From Kitasatospora sp. CB01950 (lineage in GTDB: Bacteria > Actinomycetota > Actinomycetes > Streptomycetales > Streptomycetaceae), in the NCBI RefSeq assembly GCF_001905465.1, contig NZ_LISX01000001.1, positions 296,419 to 360,418 of the forward strand: DNA of 64,000 nucleotides, read 5' to 3'. Below the pieces are notes generated by a model. The model was not told where the DNA came from. It did no database searches and worked only from the letters and a program-made list of their open reading frames with translations. Each line of letters begins with the position of its first letter. Within the stretch, counting starts at the first letter, position 1. Shown in pieces: positions 16,600 through 23,917 of this stretch. Made by a program: the position numbers and the translations under genes.

Positions 16600-17490
16600 C
16601 GTTGGCTGCACGGGCATCACCCCGTGGATCCGGGACAGGGTGAACACGCGCTCGTCGTTTCGCAGATGGCACCACGCCTGGAGGTAAGGCGGGTCGAGAT
16701 CCAGACGGCTGAGGGTGCGGACGGTATCGCTGCCGGAGGTGGCGATGTACTCGTTGGTGACCGCCAGGCCCTCGTTGACCGCTTGGTCAAGCTGGCGGAC
16801 GTCGGCGAAGCACAGGTTGCGTGCGTACCCGGCGATGATCTCTTCGGTGTCGCTGTCGTAGGGGCGGCCGTCCCGTGGGTAGGGCTCCGGGATGTCCTGC
16901 AGGCCGGCCAGCAGCCGGATGGCGAGGGCGTTCACGTCGACGGTGCGGTTCCCTGCCTGCTGCGGCCGGGACCTGCCGCCGGGCAGGCGCGGGGACGGGA
17001 CCGGGGTCGCCGGGCGGTGTCTTGAATCAGGTACGAGAGTGGCTGGGGAAACGGCTCGACGGCAACGCCGGTCAGGTCGGCCGTGATCGCGTCGGGGGTC
17101 AGGCCCGCGTCGAGGGCGCGGCGGACGCTTCCCGGGCTGAACCGCCACACGGACGCGGTCCCGGCGGTTTCCCGGTCCGCGGCGGAGTCCAACAGCACGA
17201 CCAAGCCTGTCGGCGGCGTTCCGGCGACCACGGCCGTGAAATCGCTGCCGAAGCGGGCGGTCCCGCTGGCGGCGGGCAGCAGTTGTCGACAGACGTCGGC
17301 CAGTGCGCGGGTGTCACCGGCGAGCAGCGCGGTTCCGATGGGGGACAGCGCCTCGAGAGCGAGAGTGCCGAGCAGTTCCGCCTCGCGGATCAGCGTGGCG
17401 AACGGCGTGGCGTCCTGGGGGAGTTCCCGGCAGTGGTCAGGAGGGTGTCGCCGGGGCCGACGAGGTCTGTATCAGGTGGGTATCAGGGAG
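16600..17490 (-). pseudogene. C-terminal wreck of a helicase-associated / WYL-domain protein
   Basis: Reverse-strand pieces line up in order with the C-terminal half of the large actinobacterial proteins that join an XPB/Ssl2-like helicase-associated region to a WYL-type domain. First comes EAELLGTLALEALSPIG, then VVLLDSAADRETAG and SVWRFSPGSVRRALDAG. After a frame change near 16930-17010 come DSDTEEIIAGYARNL, VTNEYIATSGSDTVRTLSRL and LDPPYLQAWCHLRNDERVF. No start and at least one frameshift are visible, and the N-terminal half is gone. The stretch 17490-17756 holds no gene. Confidence 0.6.
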
Positions 17491-17756
17491 CGCTCGGTTG
17501 TCCATCGAATAGGCGCGCCGGTCCGTGCGAAGGGGTGCACAGGGTGCGGGAGCGCGGCGGCCCTCCTCGGCGGTCGGGCCAATCACACCTGGGCTGACCT
17601 GGGGTTTCGTGCAGGAGAGGGGGTGTGGGAATGGTGCCGCAGGTCCTGCCGCGCGTCGGGGGGCGTGTTCGGTGTCTGCCGTATCGTCCCCGTATGGCTG
17701 CCGTCCCGTGGGCGGTCGGCTGATCACCGGACCGTTCGAACAGGAGCCATCCGCCC

Positions 17757-18500
17757 GTGTCATCTTCCGCTCCGGCCGGGGCTTGCTCGCGCCCGGTCCG
17801 CGTGCTGCTGGTGGAGGACGACGACCTGATGCGCCGGTCCTTCACCGTCGCGCTGGAACGCTACGGCTACGAGATGGCGGCCGCCGCCGACGGCCTGAGC
17901 GGGCTGGAGATTTTCCGTGACGGGAGTTTCGACCTGCTGATCCTCGACGTGATGTTGCCTGGACTGGACGGGATCGGCCTGTGCAGGAGAGTCCGAGAGA
18001 CCAGCCTGGTACCCGTCCTGATGATGTCCGCCCGTGGCGACGGGCTCGACGTCGTCGCCGGCCTGGAGGCCGGGGCGGACGACTACGTGGTCAAGCCCGT
18101 GGACACCTACGTGCTGGTCGCACGCATCCGCTCGTTGCTGCGGCGGGCCACCTACCCGCCGGCCGCCGCCTCTCAGCCCGAGCGCGTCACTGCCGAGGTG
18201 CCGCCCGTCGACGGGGAGGTGCTGGTGTTCGGGGACCTGCGCCTCGACATTGCCGGACTGGAGGTGGCCGTCGCCGGAGAACCGGTGGCGCTCACCCCGA
18301 CCGAGCTGAAGCTGCTCCTGGAGTTCGCCGCACACCCGGGCGTGGTTCTGGAGCGGCACACCCTGCTGCGCAACGTCTGGGACTACGGCTGGGACGGCGA
18401 CAGCCGGGTCGTGGACCTGTGCGTGCAGCGGCTGCGCAGGAAGCTGGGGCGAGAGCGGATCGAGACGGTCCGCGGCTTCGGCTACAAGTTCAGGCGCTGA
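17757..18500 (+). CDS. OmpR/PhoB-type response regulator
   Basis: 247 aa, GTG start behind AGGAG. The receiver has VRVLLVEDDDLMRRSF, phospho-acceptor Asp near 64 in LLILDVMLPGLDG, the switch Lys in DDYVVKPVD, and a linker. It is followed by the winged-helix output domain (LTPTELKLLLEFAAHPG, RVVDLCVQRLRRKLG, VRGFGYKFRR). The layout resembles CseB-type regulators. The kinase follows 5 nt after the stop and an ABC exporter lies downstream, so it probably controls that exporter in response to cell-envelope or peptide stress. Confidence 0.92.
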   Translation: MSSSAPAGACSRPVRVLLVEDDDLMRRSFTVALERYGYEMAAAADGLSGLEIFRDGSFDLLILDVMLPGLDGIGLCRRVRETSLVPVLMMSARGDGLDVVAGLEAGADDYVVKPVDTYVLVARIRSLLRRATYPPAAASQPERVTAEVPPVDGEVLVFGDLRLDIAGLEVAVAGEPVALTPTELKLLLEFAAHPGVVLERHTLLRNVWDYGWDGDSRVVDLCVQRLRRKLGRERIETVRGFGYKFRR

Positions 18501-18505
18501 GCCCG

Positions 18506-19804
18506 GTGCGCGGGTTCCGCCGGCCGCGGCCGGCCCGGGCGTCCCTGCGGTGGAAGATCGCCGCGCTGGCGGCGGCCACGGCCTGCCTGGTCGTGGCGGC
18601 GGTGGGCGTGCTCGTGCACCTGTGGACCGCCCGCGACATCCGGGACCGGGCCGAGGCGCAGGCCTTCAACGTCGTGTACTCGGCCATGGATGTCCACCGA
18701 CGCACCGGAACTCTGGCGGACGGAGCCGAACTCGACCCGGCCGAGCTGCCCGCCGCGCTGCGCCACCCGGCCGACGACGCCCGGCACACGGTCTACGACG
18801 GGCGGGTCGACGGACCCCTCGGTCCGAGTGTCTGGGCCGCCCAGCGAACCGCCGGCCCCGGCAGCCCGGTCCTCGCCGTCCGGGTCAACATGGGCCCGGA
18901 ACTCTACGGACTGCACCGGCTCGACCTGACCATGACCGTCGCGTCGCTGGTCGCGCTTGCGGCGGCCACACCTCTCGCCGTCTACGGCGCCGGGCTGGTC
19001 GCCCGTCGGCTGCGGCAGGTCTCCGAAACCGCGGTCCGGATCTCCGCCGGTGACCTCGATGCCCGGACCGGGCCCACCGGGGGTAACGACGAGGTCGCCG
19101 ACATCGCGGCCACCGTCGATCTCATGGCCGACAGCCTCGGCCGACGGCTGCGCATCGAGCGCCAGTTCACCGCGGACGTGGCTCACGAGCTGCGCACACC
19201 CGTCGGCGGCCTGCTGGCCACCGTCGACCTGTTGCCGTCCGGCGAGACCGAGGACCTGCTCCGCGCCAGGGTGCGCGACCTGCGCGCCCTGGTCGAGGAT
19301 CTCCTCGAGATCTCCCGCCTGGACGCCGGGGCCGAGCAGCCGGTCCGCGCCCGGGTTCCGCTCGGCGAGGTCGTCGCCGATGCCGTGGCGCGCACCGGCC
19401 TCGAAGCCGAGGTCACCGTCGCCGCCGCGCACGGCCCGGCCGCCGCGCACGGCCCGGCCGCCGCGCCTGGCCCGGAGGACGCCACGACCGTGGAGACCGA
19501 CCCGCGCCGCCTCGAACGGATCGTCAGCAACCTCGTCGTCAACGCCCACCGCCACGGACGGGCCCCGGTGCGGGTCACCGTCGAGGGCCGCACCGTCGTG
19601 GTGCGCGACCACGGCCTCGGCTTCCCGGCGGACCTGCTGCTCCACGGCCCGCGTCGCTTCCACACCGGTGCTGCCGAGCGCGGTTCGGGCCACGGCCTGG
19701 GCCTGACCATTGCCCTCGGACAGGCTCGGCTGCTCGGTGCCGAGCTTCGCCTGGACAACGCCCCGGACGGTGGGGCTGTCACCACTCTGCGCCTGCCGGC
19801 CTGA
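18506..19804 (+). CDS. Two-component sensor histidine kinase
   Basis: 432 aa. The first membrane helix (IAALAAATACLVVAAVGVLV) and the second (LTMTVASLVALAAATPLAVY) enclose an extracytoplasmic domain of about 110 residues. Next come a HAMP segment, the H box FTADVAHELRTPVGG (His near 227), the N box IVSNLVVNAHRHG and the G boxes VVRDHGLGFPAD and GSGHGLGLTIA. The GTG start lies 5 nt after the regulator stop. Between the H and N boxes is an 18-bp triplicated repeat giving an AAHGP-rich linker. The sensed signal is unknown. Confidence 0.92.
   Translation: MRGFRRPRPARASLRWKIAALAAATACLVVAAVGVLVHLWTARDIRDRAEAQAFNVVYSAMDVHRRTGTLADGAELDPAELPAALRHPADDARHTVYDGRVDGPLGPSVWAAQRTAGPGSPVLAVRVNMGPELYGLHRLDLTMTVASLVALAAATPLAVYGAGLVARRLRQVSETAVRISAGDLDARTGPTGGNDEVADIAATVDLMADSLGRRLRIERQFTADVAHELRTPVGGLLATVDLLPSGETEDLLRARVRDLRALVEDLLEISRLDAGAEQPVRARVPLGEVVADAVARTGLEAEVTVAAAHGPAAAHGPAAAPGPEDATTVETDPRRLERIVSNLVVNAHRHGRAPVRVTVEGRTVVVRDHGLGFPADLLLHGPRRFHTGAAERGSGHGLGLTIALGQARLLGAELRLDNAPDGGAVTTLRLPA
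19421..19474 (+). repeat. In-frame 18-bp repeat, three units
   Basis: GCCGCCGCGCACGGCCCG occurs twice exactly (19421-19438 and 19439-19456), with a third copy carrying small changes (19457-19474). It encodes the AAHGPA-type linker in the kinase catalytic region. Unit-number changes would stay in frame. Confidence 0.75.
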
Positions 19805-19812
19805 CCGCCCGG

Positions 19813-19987
19813 CTCCGCAGAACTGCCACCGAGCGGAGCAGCCGCCGATACGCGGTCGCGCAGACCCGGAGACATTCCTCGGAGCTGGCAGCCCGCCGGG
19901 AAGTCCTGGCTCTTGTCGGCATCGCGGCACCCACCGGCCCCGAACTCCGCCCACCGAACTGCTACGAAGCGGAGCGGACGCCGATAC
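19813..19987. repeat. Duplicated 31-bp element between the kinase and the ABC exporter
   Basis: An element with the form AACTGC-AC--AGCGGAGC-G-CGCCGATAC occurs at 19821-19851 and 19957-19987. Each copy is preceded by CTCCGC, which pairs with its GCGGAG, making two inverted repeats with 14- and 18-bp spacers. The second copy ends 74 bp before the exporter ATG. A direct-repeat binding site for the adjacent OmpR-type regulator is the simplest reading. No clear promoter boxes were identified. Confidence 0.5.
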
Positions 19988-20061
19988 ATGCCGGCGCGGG
20001 TCTCGATACGTCGCCCGGACACCCTTCGAAGTGCACCGTCCGCACCCAAAGAGGAGTCCCC

Positions 20062-20844
20062 GTGACCACCGTCCCCCTCACTCCGTACCCGCCGAACCCG
20101 GCCCCCGGGATCGCGGCCGCCACCACCGACCTGACGAAGGTCTACGGCGGCGGCGACACCCGGGTCGTGGCCCTGGATCGGGTCAGCATCGGCTTCCGGG
20201 AGAGCGAGTTCACCGCGATCATGGGCCCCTCCGGCTGCGGCAAGTCCACTCTGATGCACTGCGCCGCCGGGCTCGACACCCCCACCTCCGGCAGCGTCCG
20301 CATCGGCACCACCGAACTGGGCGCCTTGCGCGACCGGCCGCTGACCCGGCTGCGCCGCGACCGGATCGGCTTCGTCTTCCAGGCGTTCAACCTGCTGCCG
20401 ACGCTGACCGCGCTGGAGAACATCACGCTGCCGCTGAGCATCGCCGGCCGCCACCCCGACCAGCAATGGCTGGACCGCGTGGTCTCCATGGTCGGCCTCT
20501 CCGGGCGCCTCGACCACCGGCCCGCGCAGTTGTCCGGCGGTCAGCAGCAGCGCGTCGCGGTCGCCCGCGCCCTCGCTTCGCGGCCCGCGATCATTTTCGG
20601 CGACGAGCCCACCGGCAACCTCGACTCCCGCTCCGGTGCCGAGGTCCTCGGTTTCCTGCGCGACTCGGTGCGCGAACTCGGCCAGACCGTGGTCATGGTC
20701 ACCCACGACCCCGTCGCCGCCGGCTACGCCGACCGCGTGGTGTTCCTCTCCGACGGACGGCTTGTCGACGAGATGACCCGCCCCACCCCGGACCGGATCC
20801 TCGACGTCATGAAGCGCTTCGACACCCGCGCCCGCACCAGCTGA
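20062..20844 (+). CDS. ABC transporter ATP-binding protein, MacB/LolD type
   Basis: 260 aa. It has Walker A GPSGCGKST near 55, the Q loop FVFQAFNLLPTLTALEN, signature LSGGQQQRVAVARAL, Walker B with IIFGDEPTGNLDS and the H-loop VMVTHD. The sequence is typical of ATPases that work with FtsX-like permeases in mechanotransmission and peptide or antibiotic export. The permease follows after 65 nt. The two-component genes just upstream make this a sensing-and-export module. Confidence 0.94.
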   Translation: MTTVPLTPYPPNPAPGIAAATTDLTKVYGGGDTRVVALDRVSIGFRESEFTAIMGPSGCGKSTLMHCAAGLDTPTSGSVRIGTTELGALRDRPLTRLRRDRIGFVFQAFNLLPTLTALENITLPLSIAGRHPDQQWLDRVVSMVGLSGRLDHRPAQLSGGQQQRVAVARALASRPAIIFGDEPTGNLDSRSGAEVLGFLRDSVRELGQTVVMVTHDPVAAGYADRVVFLSDGRLVDEMTRPTPDRILDVMKRFDTRARTS

Positions 20845-20909
20845 CCCGCGCCCGCACATCCCCGTCCCTCCCACGCCCTGTCCCTCCCACGCTCCCGGAA
20901 GCCGAACCC

Positions 20910-23468
20910 ATGCTGAGAACAGCCGTGCGCAACGTCCTGGCGCACAAGGCCCGACTGGTCATGACCGTCCTCGCGGTCTGCCTGGGTGTCGCATTCGCCA
21001 GCGGCACCCTCGTCTTCGCGGACTCGGCCGCGGCCGCCTACCGCGCCGCCGCGTCGAGGAACTTCGCCGACATCGCGGTCACCGTCACCGCGCAACAGGC
21101 CCCGGCCGGGGCCGCTGCGGACCAGCCGGACAGCGTCCTCGACGACGTGCTCGCCCGGCGACTGGCCGCCGTCCCCGGTGTCGCCGCCGTGCGACCGTCC
21201 GTCGACGGCTGGGCCGCCCTGAACGCGGCGGACGGCACCCCGTTGCGCGTCAGGCCGGGCGCGAACCCGGCCGCCGCCTACGTACCCGGCCCCGACGGCA
21301 AGGACCGCCGCTACCCCCTCACCGCAGGCCGTGCCCCGGCAGGCGGCGACGAGATCGCCGTGGACAGTGGCACCGCTGCCGCCGGGCACCTGCACGTCGG
21401 TGACTCGGTCACGCTGGCTACCGACGGCCCGGCCATGACCATGCGGCTCGTCGGCATCGTCACCACCACGGACACCCAGGTGATTGCGGGCGGCACCCTC
21501 GTCCTGTTCGACCGGGCGACCGCCCAGCAACTGTTCGCCACTTCGGGCCACTACACCGCGATCGATCTGTCCGCCGCGGCCGGCACCGGCCAGTCCGAAC
21601 TCGCCCGGCGGGTCGCCGCCGTGATCCCGCCCGACAGGGCCGAGGTCACCACCGCCGCCGCCCGGGCCGCCCAGCAGGCGGTCTACGTCAGCACCCTGAC
21701 CCGGGGCTACCAGAAGATGCCGATGGTCTTCGCCGGAATCGCGCTGTTCATCGGGTCCTTCCTGGTCATCAATACCTTCACCATGCTTGTCACCCGGCGC
21801 ACCCGGGAGATCGCGTTGCTTCGGGCGATCGGAGCCTCACGCCGTCAGGTGGTCCGTTCCGTCCTCGTGGAGGCTGTCCTGGTCGGGCTCGCCGCCTCGG
21901 CGGCCGGGTTCGTCCTCGGCCTCGGCATCGCCGCTGTCCTGCCCGGCCTGCTGAGCACTGGCGGGGAGCTGCTGCCCGACGGCCCGCTGGTTGTCGGCCC
22001 GCGCCCCGTCCTGGCGGCGCTCGGCGTCGGGGTGGGGGTCACCGTGCTCGCCGCCTGGCTGCCTGCTCGCAAGGCCGCACGCGTCGCGCCCGTCGAGGCG
22101 TTGCGTACGGCGCAGCAGCCGCCCGCCGACCGGTTCCGCATCCGCGCCGTCGCGGGGCTCGCCCTCCTCACTCCGGGCGTCGTCCTGCTCGTCCCGCTCA
22201 CCGGCGCGAAGGACGCCTCGGAGGGGAACCTGCGCAGCGCGATGCTCGGCTGCGGCGTCCTCGTCCTCGCCCTGATCGTGCTGGCGCCGCTACTCGCTGT
22301 CCCGGCGATCCGGCTGATCGGCCGCCTGACCGGCCGTTCCGGGATCACCGGTCACCTCGCACAGCAGAACGCGCTGCGCGACCCGCGACGCACTGCCGCC
22401 ACCGCCGCCACCCTGCTGGTCAGCACCGCGCTGGTGACCGGCCTCACTGTCATCGGCAACTCCACCGGGCAGGCGCTCGACCGTCAGGCCTCGGCCGGCC
22501 TCGGTGCCGAATACGTGATCAGCACCCGCACCACCACGACCGGGGTCGACCCGGCCGCCGTCCAGCGAGTCACCCAAACCGCCGGGGTGCGGGCCGCGAG
22601 CGCCGTCGCGGACTCCGTCCTGTTCATCGGCGGCCGGGTCCGTGACATCTCCGGTGTCGACCCCGACTCCGTGAACGACGTCATGAAGCTCGACTTCCTC
22701 AGCGGCTCCGCGAAGGACCTCGGGCCCGGCCGGATCGCCGTCTCCAGCACCATCGCCCGGGAGAACGGCCTGAGCACCGGCAGCCAGGTCGACGCCACCA
22801 TCGGCCGGAGCCAGACCTTCGCCAAGTACACCGTCGTGGGCGTCTACCAGGACAATCCCACCGCCCACGACGCCCTCGGCGCCCGCACCGAGGTGCAGCA
22901 GGACGGCTTCCTGCCGCACTCCGTCCAGCGGATCCTGGTCCGCACCGACCCCGGCTCGGTCTCCCCTGCCACCGAGGACCGGCTGCGTGCCGCCGTCGGC
23001 CACAACCCGCTGCTGAAGGTGCAGGACCGGCCCGCACTCGTCCGCGAGGCCGCGGGCACCATGGGCAACCTGCTGACCCTGATGTACGGGCTGCTCGCCA
23101 TCGGCGTCGTGATCGCGGGGCTCGGCATCGTGAACACCTTGGCCATCTCGGTCGCCGAACGAACCCGCGAGATCGGCGTACTGCGCGCCATCGGCATGGA
23201 CCGCGCGGGCGTCCGGCGGATGATCCGCCTGGAAGCGGTGACCGTCGCGGGCTTCGGCACCCTGCTCGGCCTGGCCGGCGGCCTGTTCGGTGCCTGGGCC
23301 GTCGGAGCGCTGGCCAACGGCGCAGTGAAGCAGTACTCCCTGGCACTGCCCTGGGGGACCCTGCTCCTCGTCTGCCTGCTGTCCCTCGCGGTCGGCGCTC
23401 TCGCTGCCGCCGTACCGGCCCGCCGGGCAGCCGCCCTGAAGCCGCTCGAAGCCGTCGCGGAGACGTGA
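20910..23468 (+). CDS. FtsX-like ABC transporter permease (MacB type, two FtsX domains)
   Basis: 852 aa. It opens with LRTAVRNVLAHKARLVMTVLAVCLGVAFASG, a first membrane helix, then a large outer domain. Three-helix FtsX blocks follow near 270-400 (FAGIALFIGSFLVINTFTML, REIALLRAIGASRRQV) and near the C terminus (IAGLGIVNTLAISVAERTREIGVLRAIGMDRAGV). Another pair of helices lies between. The RTREIGVLRAIG motif is the FtsX coupling region. Together with the preceding ATPase it forms a complete exporter. The gene ends 32 nt before the terminator shared with tRNA-Ser. Confidence 0.92.
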   Translation: MLRTAVRNVLAHKARLVMTVLAVCLGVAFASGTLVFADSAAAAYRAAASRNFADIAVTVTAQQAPAGAAADQPDSVLDDVLARRLAAVPGVAAVRPSVDGWAALNAADGTPLRVRPGANPAAAYVPGPDGKDRRYPLTAGRAPAGGDEIAVDSGTAAAGHLHVGDSVTLATDGPAMTMRLVGIVTTTDTQVIAGGTLVLFDRATAQQLFATSGHYTAIDLSAAAGTGQSELARRVAAVIPPDRAEVTTAAARAAQQAVYVSTLTRGYQKMPMVFAGIALFIGSFLVINTFTMLVTRRTREIALLRAIGASRRQVVRSVLVEAVLVGLAASAAGFVLGLGIAAVLPGLLSTGGELLPDGPLVVGPRPVLAALGVGVGVTVLAAWLPARKAARVAPVEALRTAQQPPADRFRIRAVAGLALLTPGVVLLVPLTGAKDASEGNLRSAMLGCGVLVLALIVLAPLLAVPAIRLIGRLTGRSGITGHLAQQNALRDPRRTAATAATLLVSTALVTGLTVIGNSTGQALDRQASAGLGAEYVISTRTTTTGVDPAAVQRVTQTAGVRAASAVADSVLFIGGRVRDISGVDPDSVNDVMKLDFLSGSAKDLGPGRIAVSSTIARENGLSTGSQVDATIGRSQTFAKYTVVGVYQDNPTAHDALGARTEVQQDGFLPHSVQRILVRTDPGSVSPATEDRLRAAVGHNPLLKVQDRPALVREAAGTMGNLLTLMYGLLAIGVVIAGLGIVNTLAISVAERTREIGVLRAIGMDRAGVRRMIRLEAVTVAGFGTLLGLAGGLFGAWAVGALANGAVKQYSLALPWGTLLLVCLLSLAVGALAAAVPARRAAALKPLEAVAET

Positions 23469-23500
23469 CTCCGGGCCTCCGGCACAGCAATCGCGGAACA

Positions 23501-23537
23501 ACGAAGGCCCCGACCGCTGAGCGGTCGGGGCCTTCGT
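23501..23537. terminator. Bidirectional intrinsic terminator
   Basis: A perfect 17-bp hairpin (arms 23501-23517 and 23521-23537, loop TGA) rich in G/C. It lies between the exporter stop and the 3' end of the oppositely oriented tRNA-Ser, so it can stop both transcripts. A decayed relative lies beside the truncated tRNA near 15638-15668. Confidence 0.85.
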
Positions 23538-23542
23538 GAAGG

Positions 23543-23627
23543 CGGAGGATACGAGATTCGAACTCGTGAGGGGTTGCCCCCAACACGCTTTCCAAGCGTG
23601 CGCCCTAGGCCTCTAGGCGAATCCTCC
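23543..23627 (-). tRNA. tRNA-Ser(GGA)
   Basis: 85 nt with acceptor GGAGGAT/ATCCTCC, discriminator G, D arm, anticodon loop TTGGAAA (anticodon GGA, reading UCC), a long variable arm (TTGGGGGCAACCCC) as in class II tRNAs, and T arm GAGTTCGAATCTC. The 3' CCA is not encoded. Its 3' part is duplicated at 15684-15750, so it is a likely integration target. Confidence 0.95.
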
Positions 23628-23754
23628 GTGGGAGAGCTTAGTACATGTTGAGGGGTGGTTGCGACCACGGTCTTGCAGGTGGGCGGTGGGGGTGGCCTGC
23701 GGATCGGAGATTGGGGTGGGTGGGGGGAGTGGGGGCCGGGATCCGCTACTCTTG

Positions 23755-23848
23755 GGGCAGCCCCTCGTGTGGCGTCATCTCTCTGAACCCCCCCAGGGCC
23801 GGAAGGCAGCAAGGGTAGGAGGGCTCTGGCGGGTGCACGAGGGGTCCT
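23755..23848 (+). ncRNA. ffs: 4.5S signal recognition particle RNA (small bacterial type)
   Basis: The outer stem pairs CCCCTCGTG (about 23761) with CACGAGGGG (about 23836-23844). The apical part contains the conserved GGCCGGAAGGCAGCAAGGG symmetric-loop and tetraloop core that binds Ffh. It lies just before dnaX, the usual place in streptomycetes. The ends are approximate to a few bases. Confidence 0.9.
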
Positions 23849-23917
23849 TGCGTTTTCGGGGGCCGGTGGGTGGTGGGGAGGCCACGTTTGTCGGTTGGTC
23901 CCGATATCGTCGGTGGC

